This document shows, one piece after another, positions 24,003 through 33,090 of a stretch of DNA of 64,000 nt. A program made the position numbers and the translations under genes. The notes under the pieces were generated by a model that worked only from the letters and a program-made list of their open reading frames with translations, had not been told where the DNA came from and searched no databases. Each line of letters opens with the position of its first letter. Within the stretch, counting starts at the first letter, position 1. This DNA is from Salegentibacter salegens (GTDB taxonomy: Bacteria; Bacteroidota; Bacteroidia; Flavobacteriales; Flavobacteriaceae): NCBI RefSeq assembly GCF_900142975.1, contig NZ_LT670848.1, positions 2,046,001 through 2,110,000 of the forward strand, written 5' to 3'.

Positions 24003-26063
24003 TTAGTGGTCAATTCCTTCCAAATCCAGTAAAAACGCATATTCTTCGGCTACTTCCTTCAAGGCTTCAAATCGTCCTGAGGCCCCGCCGTGCCCTGCAT
24101 CCATATTGGTATGAAAAAGCAGCAAATTAGTATCGGTTTTTAATTCTCTTAATTTGGCGATCCATTTTGCAGGTTCCCAATATTGAACCTGGGAATCGTG
24201 TAAACCGGTAGTTACCAGCATATTTGGATATTCTTGTCTCACCACATTATCATAAGGCGAATATTGCATCATATATTCGTAATAATCTTTGTTATTCGGA
24301 TTTCCCCATTCATCGTATTCACCGGTAGTTAACGGGATACTATCATCTAACATCGTGGTTACCACGTCTACAAAAGGAACTGCCGATATCACTCCATTAT
24401 AAAGCTGTGGCGACATATTGATCACAGCACCCATTAGCAAGCCACCGGCCGAACCGCCCATTGCATAAAGATGCGCTGCGGAAGTATATTTTTGCTGAAT
24501 TAAATATTCTGAAACATCTATATAATCGGTAAAAGTGTTCATTTTATTGAAAAGCTTCCCGTCTTCATACCAGTTTCGTCCCAAATATTCTCCGCCGCGA
24601 ATGTGTGCAATTGCATAGATAAAGCCGCGATCTAATAAACTAAGCCTTACCGTTGAAAAATACGGGTCTATGGTTGAACCATAAGAGCCATATGCATATT
24701 GTAGAAGCGGACTCTTACCATCTAATTTGGTTCCTTTTTTATAAACTAAACTGACCGGAATTTTAGTGCCGTCTTTTGCAGTTGCCCAAATTCTTTCTGA
24801 GAGGTAATTGTTTTTATCAAAATTTTCATCTAAAACTTCCTGCTCTTTTAAAACCGTTTTTTCGCGGGTTTCCATATTAAAATCTACAACCGATGTTGGC
24901 GTGGTCATAGAGTTATAAGTGAACCTTAGAATATCGGTATCAAAGGAAGGGTTTATAGATGTAAAAGCAGTATAAGTTTCATTATCAAAAGGAATATAAT
25001 ATTCTTCTGAATTATCCCAACGCATCACTTTTATCTTGTTCAAACCGTTGTGGCGCTCGCTTACCACAAGATATTTTTTAAAGATATCTACATCTTCCAA
25101 TAAATAATCTTCCCGGTGCGGAATTACATCTACCCAGTTTTCCTGGGTGGTTTTTTCAACCGGGGTTTTCATTAATCTAAAATTCGTCGCTTTATCTTTA
25201 TTAGTCATCACATAGAAATCGCCATCATAATGTGCGATGCTATACTCCATACCGCGTTCCCGGGGCTGAAAAACCTTAAACTCACCAGATGGATTATCGG
25301 CTTTTAAGATCCGGTATTCAGTGGTTAAAGTACTATGACTCCCAATAATGATATATTCTTTGGACTTCGATTTATAAACGTACGTATTGAAAGTTTCATC
25401 TTCCTCTTCAAAAACCAATTCATCTTCAGAAGAATCTGTTCCTAAGATATGTTTGTAAATTCTATAAGAACGCAGCGTCTGCTCGTCTTTTTTAGAATAG
25501 AAAAGTGTTTTATTATCTGCAGCCCAGGTAGAGCCACCGGTTGCATTTTCAATTTTATCAGGATAAATTTCACCAGTTTGCAGATCTTTTATCTGAATAG
25601 TATATTTTCTTCGGCTTAAAGTATCTACCCCAAAAGCCACCATTTTATTATCGGGACTTACATTTAATCCGCCAAGGCTGTAATATTCAAAGCCATCGGC
25701 CATTTCATTTACATCAAAAAGCAACTCTTCCGGTGCTTCAAGCTCACGTTTTTTACGGGAATAAACGGGATAATCTTTTCCGGTCTCAAAACGGGTTAAA
25801 TACCAGTAACCATTTAACTTATAAGGAACCGACTCGTCATCTTCTTTAATTCTACCTTTCATTTCCTCAAACAACCGCTTCTGAAAATCGCCGGTGTGCG
25901 CAGTCATTTTCTGGTTATACTCATTCTCCTTATTTAGATATTCAATTACCTCTGGATTATCGCGGTTGTTCATCCAATAATAATTATCTATTCTCACGTC
26001 ACCGTGAAACTCAAGGGTTTTAGGTGTTTTCTTAGCTTTTGGTGGTAAAATTTCTTTTTTCAA
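24003..26063 (-). CDS. ptrB: oligopeptidase B (S9 prolyl oligopeptidase family)
   Basis: 686 residues, the typical length. Serine peptidase cleaving short peptides after Arg/Lys. N-terminal seven-bladed propeller (about 70-400) beginning NYYWMNNRDNPEVIEYL, then an alpha/beta-hydrolase domain with nucleophile motif GGSAGGLLMG (about residues 535-545) and C-terminal NMDAGHGG containing the catalytic His. No signal peptide, so cytoplasmic. The start is a TTG at 26063; a -7 box lies 25 bases upstream and an in-frame TAA closes the frame above it, with no ATG between. Confidence 0.93.
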   Translation of the reverse strand: MKKEILPPKAKKTPKTLEFHGDVRIDNYYWMNNRDNPEVIEYLNKENEYNQKMTAHTGDFQKRLFEEMKGRIKEDDESVPYKLNGYWYLTRFETGKDYPVYSRKKRELEAPEELLFDVNEMADGFEYYSLGGLNVSPDNKMVAFGVDTLSRRKYTIQIKDLQTGEIYPDKIENATGGSTWAADNKTLFYSKKDEQTLRSYRIYKHILGTDSSEDELVFEEEDETFNTYVYKSKSKEYIIIGSHSTLTTEYRILKADNPSGEFKVFQPRERGMEYSIAHYDGDFYVMTNKDKATNFRLMKTPVEKTTQENWVDVIPHREDYLLEDVDIFKKYLVVSERHNGLNKIKVMRWDNSEEYYIPFDNETYTAFTSINPSFDTDILRFTYNSMTTPTSVVDFNMETREKTVLKEQEVLDENFDKNNYLSERIWATAKDGTKIPVSLVYKKGTKLDGKSPLLQYAYGSYGSTIDPYFSTVRLSLLDRGFIYAIAHIRGGEYLGRNWYEDGKLFNKMNTFTDYIDVSEYLIQQKYTSAAHLYAMGGSAGGLLMGAVINMSPQLYNGVISAVPFVDVVTTMLDDSIPLTTGEYDEWGNPNNKDYYEYMMQYSPYDNVVRQEYPNMLVTTGLHDSQVQYWEPAKWIAKLRELKTDTNLLLFHTNMDAGHGGASGRFEALKEVAEEYAFLLDLEGIDH

Positions 26064-26087
26064 ATCTGCATTATTTTAAAGCGCTTG

Positions 26088-26095
26088 CAAAGGTA
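26088..26095 (-). promoter_or_regulatory. -7 promoter box of oligopeptidase B
   Basis: Minus-strand TACCTTTG, 25 bases before the TTG start codon, supporting that start. Confidence 0.5.
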
Positions 26096-26157
26096 ATGCT
26101 TCCCAACAAAATACATAATTAGTCCCTTCATATTAACAGGATTAAACCTGTAATTAG

Positions 26158-26165
26158 TAAATTTG
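26158..26165 (+). promoter_or_regulatory. -7 promoter box of ybaB
   Basis: TAAATTTG, 26 bases before the ATG. An ACAGG-n6-CCTGT inverted repeat lies just upstream (26137-26151), at a place where a regulator could act. Confidence 0.45.
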
Positions 26166-26191
26166 TCTTTATTAAATTAAAAAAAGAGACT

Positions 26192-26515
26192 ATGTTTGGA
26201 GATATGATGGGTATGATGAATAAAATCAAAGAGACCCAACAAAAGGTTGAAGAAACTAAAGAACGCCTAAAAACAGTAACTATAGAAGAAAAATCCAGCG
26301 ATGAACTTCTAAAAGTAACTATTAGCGCAACACGTGAAATTAAAAATATTAGCGTTGCTGACGAATTGCTGGAAGACAAGGAACAATTGGAAGACTATTT
26401 GGTTCTAACTTTAAATAAAGCGATAAGCAGAGCTTCAGATATCAACGAAGCAGAACTTGCTGCCGTTGCAAAAGATGGAATGCCAGATATTCCCGGTTTA
26501 GACCAGCTTAAATAG
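26192..26515 (+). CDS. ybaB: YbaB/EbfC nucleoid-associated protein
   Basis: 107 residues, normal length for this DNA-binding homodimer. Starts [25 protein letters not shown] (amphipathic helix), followed by the beta hairpin and [24 protein letters not shown] helix, ending [10 protein letters not shown], the usual family C-terminus. It is monocistronic here; in many bacteria it lies in dnaX-ybaB-recR, so the position is family-atypical but common in Bacteroidota. Confidence 0.93.
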   Translation: MFGDMMGMMNKIKETQQKVEETKERLKTVTIEEKSSDELLKVTISATREIKNISVADELLEDKEQLEDYLVLTLNKAISRASDINEAELAAVAKDGMPDIPGLDQLK

Positions 26516-26561
26516 GATTATTTAGGATTTAATGGCTGTTTGATAATCTGGGGTTCGTGTC

Positions 26562-26705
26562 GTCAAGCTGAATTTATTTCAGCTTCTAATATTTTATCAA
26601 CTTAGATTTCCGAATAAAATTCGGAGCAGGCTCTGAAACAAGTTCAGGGGGAACGCTTAAAGCTAAAATTAAAGACCTCACAGGTGTTGAAAACCTGTGA
26701 GGTCT
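26562..26705. repeat. REP-like pair followed by ACCTCACAGGT hairpin (bidirectional terminator)
   Basis: Hairpin GTCAAGCTGAATTTATTTCAGCTTC (26562-26586), then an inverted, partly decayed unit GCTCTGAAACAAGTTCAGGGGGAAC, then a 13-bp stem AGACCTCACAGGT...ACCTGTGAGGTCT (26673-26705) followed by T7. It lies between the convergent ends of ybaB and the peroxiredoxin-like gene. The last hairpin belongs to a family also found at 50585 and 53602. Confidence 0.65.
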
Positions 26706-26731
26706 ATTTTTTTCTAATAAGTGAGACTTCC

Positions 26732-27244
26732 TTAAGCCTCTCCCCTTGCAGGATAATCTTTATCTAGCACAAAATCTATAGCTTTTAATAATTCATCAAA
26801 CTTTGGTCTTGCGAAAGGCATAGTTTGAATAGATGCTGCATAAAGCGTATTATCGGGTTTTATTAAAAACAAGCCGGGTTCAAAGAAAACTTCCGGTTCA
26901 TCCTTAATCCCTTCAGAAATATATAAATCCCATTTTCTGGCATCTTCAGGATTAAAATTGTAGCCTATAGTAAGATTATCTACTTCCCACTCTTTCACCG
27001 TTTTTTCTGCGAGAGATTTATTATTTGCGCTAATGCAAATAACATTCAAGCCTTTTTCCTGAAACTTTTCGATCTTTTTATTTAGTTCCTCTAAATAAGA
27101 TTTACAAACCGGGCAGTGCAATCCGCGATAGAAAATAACCATTGTAAAATTCTCTGGCTTCTGGTCGCGCAAATCCCATTGCATTCCGCTAGTCGTTTCT
27201 ACTCTTAATCTTGGCACTTCTTTTCTGGGCAATACATTTTTCAT
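26732..27244 (-). CDS. peroxiredoxin-like (AhpC/TSA) family protein
   Basis: 170 residues, thioredoxin fold. The active-site segment is FYRGLHCPVCKSYLEEL with C44 and C47 as a CPVC pair, unlike the single peroxidatic Cys of classical AhpC; this subgroup (alkyl hydroperoxide reductase-like redoxins) is widespread and poorly studied. It would reduce peroxides or exchange disulfides in the cytoplasm. It lies alone, flanked by terminators. With bcp broken by the IS, it is the only intact peroxiredoxin-type gene in the window. Confidence 0.82.
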   Translation of the reverse strand: MKNVLPRKEVPRLRVETTSGMQWDLRDQKPENFTMVIFYRGLHCPVCKSYLEELNKKIEKFQEKGLNVICISANNKSLAEKTVKEWEVDNLTIGYNFNPEDARKWDLYISEGIKDEPEVFFEPGLFLIKPDNTLYAASIQTMPFARPKFDELLKAIDFVLDKDYPARGEA

Positions 27245-27331
27245 AATTCAATTTTTTTTTTTGAAAGTTATGAAATCAATACCCTAAACATATTAAAAGC
27301 ATTGTAAGTTTAGGTTAAACTCTATTAAAAT

Positions 27332-28360
27332 CTATACTTTAATTCCCCGTAGTACCTTTAAAAACTTCTGGTGCATTTCTTCGGAATAATCCAAATGAGT
27401 AACGATTCTTAATTTTCCCTGTCCCATATTGCTTATCCTGATATTTTCCTGTTGAAGCTTATTCATAAAAGCAGTTTCATCTGAAGCGTTTTTTAGATAA
27501 AAAATTACAATATTGGTTTCTACGGGCTCGACCTTGCCTACATAGCTCGCTGCATCCAGCGTTTCAGCTATGTCTGTAGCTCTTTTATGATCTTCGGCTA
27601 AACGTTCTACGTGATTATCCAGGGCGTAGATTCCAGCAGCGGCCATAAAACCAACCTGGCGCATTCCGCCACCTAAAACTTTACGAATTCTAATAGCGTT
27701 TTTCATCAATTTCTTATCGCCAATAAGTACCGATCCCATCGGGATTCCCAGTCCTTTAGAAAGACAAACCGAAATAGTATCAAATAATTTCCCGTATTCT
27801 TTTGGGTCTTCATTTTTAGCAACCAAAGCATTAAAAAGCCTGGCGCCGTCTAAATGCAGTCCGAGTTTATGAGTATTACAAACCTTTCTTACTTTCTTGA
27901 TTTCTTCCAAATCATAACAAGCGCCCCCACCTTTGTTGGTAGTATTTTCCAAACAAACCAAAGTCGTTAACGGACTATGGTAAAAGTCTGGCGGATTGAT
28001 ATTTTCTTCCACCTGGGCCGCGGTGATCATTCCGCGATCGCCATCTACTAATTTGCAGGAAACGCCGCTGTTAAACGAAGCGCCACCGCCTTCATAATTA
28101 AAAACGTGCGCCCACTTATCGCAAATTAATTGCTCTGCGGGTTGTGTATGTAGTTTTATTGCCGCCTGGTTAGCCATACTACCAGTTGGAAAAAATAAAG
28201 CTTCATCTTTCCCAAACATTTTCGCCAGTTTTTCTTCCAAGGCGTTTACCGTTGGGTCTTCTTTATAAACATCGTCGCCAACTTCAGCGCTCATTATTGC
28301 TTTCAACATTCCACTCGTTGGGCGGGTTACCGTATCACTTCTTAAATCTATTTCTTTCAT
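27332..28360 (-). CDS. ltaE: low-specificity L-threonine aldolase (GntG type)
   Basis: 342 residues, PLP fold type I. Cleaves L-threonine and L-allo-threonine to glycine and acetaldehyde. Features: N-terminal IDLRSDTVTRPTSGM, the VGDDVYKEDPTVN motif, the HLDGARLFNA substrate segment (169-179) and PLP-binding K202 in CLSKGLGIPMGS. Length is typical. It lies upstream of (same strand as) the peroxiredoxin-like gene with an 87-base gap, and downstream of a cluster of palindromic repeats. Confidence 0.92.
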   Translation of the reverse strand: MKEIDLRSDTVTRPTSGMLKAIMSAEVGDDVYKEDPTVNALEEKLAKMFGKDEALFFPTGSMANQAAIKLHTQPAEQLICDKWAHVFNYEGGGASFNSGVSCKLVDGDRGMITAAQVEENINPPDFYHSPLTTLVCLENTTNKGGGACYDLEEIKKVRKVCNTHKLGLHLDGARLFNALVAKNEDPKEYGKLFDTISVCLSKGLGIPMGSVLIGDKKLMKNAIRIRKVLGGGMRQVGFMAAAGIYALDNHVERLAEDHKRATDIAETLDAASYVGKVEPVETNIVIFYLKNASDETAFMNKLQQENIRISNMGQGKLRIVTHLDYSEEMHQKFLKVLRGIKV

Positions 28361-28372
28361 AAATAATTCTTT

Positions 28373-28542
28373 GTCATTTCCGCGAAGGCGGAAATCTTTT
28401 TATTATTTTCTTCTTTCGTCATTTCCGCAGCCTGTGCTGAATTTATTTCAGTAAAGGCGGAAATCTCTGTTATTCTTTGTCATTTCCTCGTAGGAGGAAA
28501 TCTATTATTTCTCTTCTCGTATTTTCCGCTCAGGTGGAATTT
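28373..28542. repeat. cluster of four palindromic repeats, one with a nested REP unit
   Basis: Four units of the type GTCATTTCCGCgaaGGCGGAAATC: 28373-28396, 28418-28465, 28479-28502, 28519-28542. Unit 3 replaces the CCGC/GCGG pair by CCTC/GAGG, keeping the stem. Unit 4 is decayed. Unit 2 is longer because its loop contains GCTGAATTTATTTCAG, the core of another repeat family in this window. They fill the whole gap between threonine aldolase and the metalloprotease. Confidence 0.7.
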
Positions 28543-28543
28543 A

Positions 28544-30961
28544 TTATTTACTAAAATCCATTCCCTCACATCTAAAACTTCCAATAGGACTTCCATCAGG
28601 AATTTTAGGAACATTTAATTTGGTTTTATACTCACCGGGATTTTCCCTGTAATTCTCAATTTCTCTAAACATTTCCCGATGTAAAACTTCATCTTTATTA
28701 CTTAGCCAATTTTTTAATTCATCAATTTGTGCATTGGCAAACGCCTTTACTTTTGCCGTAGCCGATTCATTTTCGGCTAATTTTATTAAATGCAGCAAAA
28801 CCTGGTAATTTACCGCTTGTTGTACTTCATTTAAATAATCGTCCCGGTGGGATTTCTTTATCGTTTCGCTAATTAATTGCCCCAAAACTTCTTGCGGTCC
28901 CAATTGTTTTTTATCCAATGCTTTTTGCTGAACCAACCTCGCCATTCTTTCGGGATGCAATAATAAGGAAAGCGATAAATTTGCAGAAGTCAACGGTGCC
29001 CCAAGCGCATCAAAAGCTACGCCGGTATTGCTTTTAAAAGATTCCCGACTGCGATTATAGCCAAAAGCTCTAGGTGGAAATAATTCGAGTTTTTTCTGCG
29101 GAATTGCAATTATTTCTGCATCTAAGGTTTTTAAAATTGAATTTAGCGCATTCTCCTGCATATTGGGGTCGGCTCTTTCCCATAACTTATCTTTTCCTCC
29201 TTTTACTGCGTAATTATAATCTAGCCCGCCTATTATCTTAACCGCGGCCTCCACCTGGTAGCGATGTAAAAAATACAAAGGCACAAAAATATCTTCCAAA
29301 ACCGAATAGGGCTCGTTGGTCCTAATGTTATCTTCGGAAAAATTTTCAATCCCTATTCTTCTAATTTTTAATATTTCTTCAAGTTCCTGGGTCGGGTTTT
29401 TTCCATTATCCCACAAATGGGCATTAATATGTGCTCCACCTTGCGCCCTGGCATCAGCGTCTGATATAAATTGGTGACCCGCCTGTTGTGCTTCTTCTAA
29501 AACCGAATTTAAAAATTCCCTCTCCGAAGTGTTTTCAAGAATATCGGCATAAGAATATTTCACAGTTACTTTATCCCAATCACCAATCCCGGTGTCGTAA
29601 GCATTGTCAATACTAATTTCGTCATTTTCCAAACTGAATTTTGGATGCGGATAATCCATTACCGAGGCATTATTATTTGCACTCGCCGCAAAATTATGAG
29701 CGAAACCAATGGTGTGGCCAACTTCGTGCGCTGAAAGTTGACGAATTCGAGCTACTGCCATCTCCATCATCTTTTCGTGATCTTTATCATTTTCAGCAAA
29801 CGGTTTGTTCATTAAAGCCTGGGCAATCATAAAATCCTGGCGAATTCTCAAACTTCCTAAACTCACGTGACCTTTAATAATTTCTCCGGTTCTGGGATCT
29901 ACCACACTTGCACCATAGCTCCAGCCACGGGTTGAGCGGTGCACCCACTGTATCATATTATAACGTGTATCTAAAGGATCGGCATCTTCGGGTAGCATTT
30001 TCACCTGAAAAGCATCTTTATAGCCAATTTCTTCGAAAGCTTCATTCCACCAGCCGGCGCCTTCCAACAAAGCTGATTTTACTGGTTCTGGCGTTCCCGG
30101 GTCTAAATAATAGATAATACGCTCCTGGGCTTCACTAATTTCAGCTTCGGGATCTTTCTTTTTTAAACGGTGACGAATGGCGAATTTCTTTTCAATAGGT
30201 TCGTAAACCGGCATGGAGTAATCTAAATAAGAGATTGAAATCGCACCGCTGCGTGGATCAAAAAGTCGTTTTTCATAATTATCATCGGGTAATTTTACAA
30301 AAGAATGATGCTGAATTACACTGAGTTTTTTAGCATTTGGCGCCACACTTTGCAAGGTTCTCCCTTTGGGTTCCCCTTCAAACGTCAATAAAGCTTCAAA
30401 TTCTACATTTTCAGGAAAAGCTTTGGTGCGCTCTAATGATAAGGCACTTTTAGATTTGTCTAGTTTGTAAGTTCCGTACTCTCCTTTTTTGAGTCGGCCG
30501 GCAACATCGTGCGCGTCTTCCATTAAAAACGGTGTAAAATCTATGATGTAAACCGAATCTTTTTCTTCCTTAATTTCGAAACCGTAAATCACCGATTTTG
30601 CAAAAGCCTGCTCCACGCTTCGCTTCTCCAATACATTTTCTGTTTCAGCTCTATACTTTTGATTCGGTTGAACCAGTAATAACTTATTCCCTGCTTTCTC
30701 AAATTTCACAACAGCTTCATTTCCCAACTGCCCCCGGTCAAGTCCAATATCATTAGAACCAAGTCCGCTGGTTAAGGCGTGCACGTATAAAAATTCGGTT
30801 TCAAGCTTATCTACTTCAAGATAAATTTCATCTTTTTCTTCATTATAATGAAAATTGAAAAAGCCTTCATAATCCTGAAGATTCTCTTTTTCAGAAAGAA
30901 ATTGAGCCATTCCCGGAACGGAGAAACTGACTAACAGCAAAATAAGTAAAAATCGCTTCAT
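28544..30961 (-). CDS. zinc-dependent metalloprotease with DUF5117/DUF5118-type domains
   Basis: 805 residues with a signal peptide (1-20, VPGMAQ). The zinc site is HEVGHTIGFAH at 412-422 (HExxHxxGxxH, metzincin type), followed by a Met-turn-like SVMDYPHP at 433-440. The N-terminal region (about 30-210) matches the DUF5118/DUF5117 module and the C-terminal 400 residues the DUF4953-type region common in Bacteroidota; these names are from memory. It is exported, probably periplasmic or outer-membrane associated; no T9SS tail is seen. Substrate unknown. Divergent from prfB. Confidence 0.85.
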   Translation of the reverse strand: MKRFLLILLLVSFSVPGMAQFLSEKENLQDYEGFFNFHYNEEKDEIYLEVDKLETEFLYVHALTSGLGSNDIGLDRGQLGNEAVVKFEKAGNKLLLVQPNQKYRAETENVLEKRSVEQAFAKSVIYGFEIKEEKDSVYIIDFTPFLMEDAHDVAGRLKKGEYGTYKLDKSKSALSLERTKAFPENVEFEALLTFEGEPKGRTLQSVAPNAKKLSVIQHHSFVKLPDDNYEKRLFDPRSGAISISYLDYSMPVYEPIEKKFAIRHRLKKKDPEAEISEAQERIIYYLDPGTPEPVKSALLEGAGWWNEAFEEIGYKDAFQVKMLPEDADPLDTRYNMIQWVHRSTRGWSYGASVVDPRTGEIIKGHVSLGSLRIRQDFMIAQALMNKPFAENDKDHEKMMEMAVARIRQLSAHEVGHTIGFAHNFAASANNNASVMDYPHPKFSLENDEISIDNAYDTGIGDWDKVTVKYSYADILENTSEREFLNSVLEEAQQAGHQFISDADARAQGGAHINAHLWDNGKNPTQELEEILKIRRIGIENFSEDNIRTNEPYSVLEDIFVPLYFLHRYQVEAAVKIIGGLDYNYAVKGGKDKLWERADPNMQENALNSILKTLDAEIIAIPQKKLELFPPRAFGYNRSRESFKSNTGVAFDALGAPLTSANLSLSLLLHPERMARLVQQKALDKKQLGPQEVLGQLISETIKKSHRDDYLNEVQQAVNYQVLLHLIKLAENESATAKVKAFANAQIDELKNWLSNKDEVLHREMFREIENYRENPGEYKTKLNVPKIPDGSPIGSFRCEGMDFSK

Positions 30962-31058
30962 TAACGGTGTTTTATAGGAAGTCTAAAACTATAAAAATAT
31001 CGTTAAATACTTTCTCGTCGCAGTCTTAAATTCTATTTTTACCTTATAAAATTAAGAT

Positions 31059-32157
31059 ATGATTACAACTGAGCAGATCAAAGATCTCAGAGAGCGCCTT
31101 GGTGCGTTAAGGAGGTATCTTTGACATTGATGCCAAAAAAATAGAAATTTCCAATCAGGAAGAAAAAACCTTTGCTCCAGATTTTTGGGACGATCCTAAA
31201 AAAGCTGAGGCACTAATGCGCGATCTCAATGCTGAAAAGCAATGGGTAGATAATTTTGAAAAAGGACAAACCCTCGTTGAAGATTTAGAGGTTTTGTATG
31301 AATTTTATAAGGAAGATGAAGCTACGCAAGAAGATGTGGAAGAAAAAAATAAGCAAGCTGTAGACCTTATAGAAGACCTTGAGTTTAAAAATATGCTTTC
31401 GGAAGAAGGCGATAAATTAAGTGCGGTATTACAAATTACGGCAGGCGCTGGCGGTACAGAAAGTTGCGACTGGGCCGAGATGCTGATGCGTATGTACCTT
31501 ATGTGGGCCGAAAAGCGCAAATACAAAATAAAAGAACTGAATTACCAGGCCGGCGATGTTGCCGGAATTAAAACAGTTACCCTGGAAATTGAAGGTGATT
31601 TTGGTTTTGGATGGCTAAAAGGTGAAAATGGCGTGCACAGGCTGGTAAGAATTTCCCCATTTGATAGTAATGCAAAAAGGCATACCTCGTTCGCTTCGGT
31701 TTATGTTTATCCGTTAGCCGATGATTCTATTGAGATAGACATAAATCCTTCTGAAATTTCCTGGGAAACAATGCGTTCTTCCGGGGCCGGAGGGCAAAAT
31801 GTAAACAAAGTGGAAACTGCGGTTAGGTTGCGTCACGCCCCTACTGGGATTGTTGTTGAAAATTCTGAAACGCGATCGCAGCTGGAAAATAAAACCAAGG
31901 CGATGCAGCTTTTAAAAAGCCAGTTATACGAGATAGAACTTCAGAAGCAACAAGCACAACGCAGAGAAATTGAAGATTCTAAAATGAAGATTGAATGGGG
32001 TTCGCAAATAAGAAATTATGTAATGCATCCTTATAAATTGGTCAAAGATGTACGAACTGCAGAAGAAACCGGAAATGTAGATGCCGTAATGAATGGTGAT
32101 ATTGATATGTTTTTAAAAGCTTTTTTAATGATGATGGGACAACGGCAGGAAGATTGA
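31059..32157 (+). CDS. prfB: peptide chain release factor 2, with programmed +1 frameshift
   Basis: Product of 365 residues made by joining 31059-31121 and 31123-32157. RF2 ends translation at UGA and UAA. The first 21 codons end ...AGG AGG TAT CTT TGA C; ribosomes slip from CTT-T to GAC past the in-frame UGA (31122-31124), making RF2 levels self-regulating. The SD-like AAGGAGG at 31109-31115 and the CTTTGAC slippery site are the conserved frameshift signal. Later motifs: SPF stop-codon reader (RISPFDSNAKRH) and GGQ (SSGAGGQNVNK). Start ATG at 31059; no strict promoter box found. Confidence 0.95.
31109..31125 (+). promoter_or_regulatory. RF2 programmed frameshift signal
   Basis: AAGGAGG, three bases (TAT), then CTT TGA C. 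The purine-rich run would pair with the 16S anti-Shine-Dalgarno and promote slippage at CTTT. It is one of very few perfect SD sequences in the window. Confidence 0.92.
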
Positions 32158-32227
32158 TAAGTTTTTGCCCATATATTTTAGATTTAAAATTTATTGTTTA
32201 TTTTAAGGAAGCCAAAATCAAAAAATA

Positions 32228-32572
32228 ATGATTACAGTTTACCATAATGCCCGATGTAAAAAATCTCGTGAAGGATTAGAAATCGTTAAGAATTCTGGAA
32301 AAGAATATAAGGTTAGAGAATATTTAAAAGAACCACTTTCTGAAGCAGAATTAAAACAGATTCTGGATAAATTAAGTTTTTATCCTATGCAGTTAATTAG
32401 AACTAACGAAAAGATCTGGAAAGAAGAATATAAAAATAAAGATCTTAGCGATAAAGAACTAATTACTGTTATGGTTAAGAACCCAAAATTAATTGAAAGG
32501 CCTATTGTAGAAACCAAAAACAATGCAGTTGTAGGTCGCCCGGGTTCTAAAATTGAAGATTTATTACAATAA
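32228..32572 (+). CDS. arsC: ArsC/Spx-family arsenate reductase-like protein
   Basis: 114 residues, thioredoxin-like fold. Active-site motif YHNARCKKSREGL with C10 and R14, then REYLKEPLSEAELKQIL and the C-terminal NPKLIERPIV...VVGRP (Arg residues that bind arsenate in ArsC). It matches glutaredoxin-coupled arsenate reductases. No ars operon genes surround it, and such lone copies in Bacteroidota may have a general redox role. It lies 70 bases after prfB and 28 bases before a small anchored protein. Confidence 0.83.
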   Translation: MITVYHNARCKKSREGLEIVKNSGKEYKVREYLKEPLSEAELKQILDKLSFYPMQLIRTNEKIWKEEYKNKDLSDKELITVMVKNPKLIERPIVETKNNAVVGRPGSKIEDLLQ

Positions 32573-32600
32573 AAGTTTTGGTAATTCAAACCAGTAAAAA

Positions 32601-32972
32601 ATGAAAACTCAACATAAAATAGCTATAATTGGGGTCGCCGGATTTCTAGTGGCGGGATTTGTTTTCTCCCATTTTTACCTGCATAGAAAAAGCAGAAAAG
32701 AACTCCTTGAAATTGCAAGGGAACTTGCCTATACCTGGAAAAAAGAATTAGAACTGGATTTTGAACAAACAGGTAAACTCGAGGATCTTATTATAGAGTA
32801 TACCCTTAAGAAAAATGAAATCCTGAATACCATGGCGCTAACCGAAGATGAAATAATCTTTAAATTAAAAGGAATTCAGAAAGCTGAACATAGAAAACTG
32901 CAAAAATTAATGAGCGAAAGACAGTTTCAAAAATATCTTGAATTAAATAAGAAAATTAGCCGGAAGTCTTAA
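32601..32972 (+). CDS. membrane-anchored small helical protein
   Basis: 123 residues. N-terminal membrane helix (about 7-27) followed by an entirely alpha-helical, charged region (30-120) with LEIARELAYTWKKELELDFEQTGKLEDLIIEYTLKKNEIL, reminiscent of Spy/CpxP or heavy-metal resistance LTxxQ helices, but the LTxxQ motif itself is not exact (LDFEQTGK). It probably faces the periplasm. Cotranscription with the ArsC-like gene is likely (28-base gap). I do not recognise a named family. Confidence 0.65.
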   Translation: MKTQHKIAIIGVAGFLVAGFVFSHFYLHRKSRKELLEIARELAYTWKKELELDFEQTGKLEDLIIEYTLKKNEILNTMALTEDEIIFKLKGIQKAEHRKLQKLMSERQFQKYLELNKKISRKS

Positions 32973-33010
32973 GTATTGAGGTACAGCGATAAAGGTGCTT
33001 TTAACATTTA

Positions 33011-33033
33011 AAACTCGTATTTAACGCGAGTTT
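33011..33033 (+). terminator. stem-loop AAACTCG/CGAGTTT before the TonB-type receptor
   Basis: A 7-bp perfect stem with a 9-base loop in the 118-base gap; could end the ArsC transcript or sit in the receptor leader. No strict T tract follows. Confidence 0.35.
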
Positions 33034-33090
33034 AACCCTATTTCCATTAAACCATCTCTTAAAATTGGGGTCAAAGAATAAAAATTTTCT

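Noticed and set aside
28373..28542. Possible small CRISPR array
   Set aside because: Spacing is irregular, units are palindromic and of unequal length, spacers are not of constant size and no cas gene is near.
31216..32157. prfB annotated as starting at the ATG in 31216
   Set aside because: This misses about 52 N-terminal residues; the upstream frame with the CTTTGAC slip site gives the complete 365-residue RF2.
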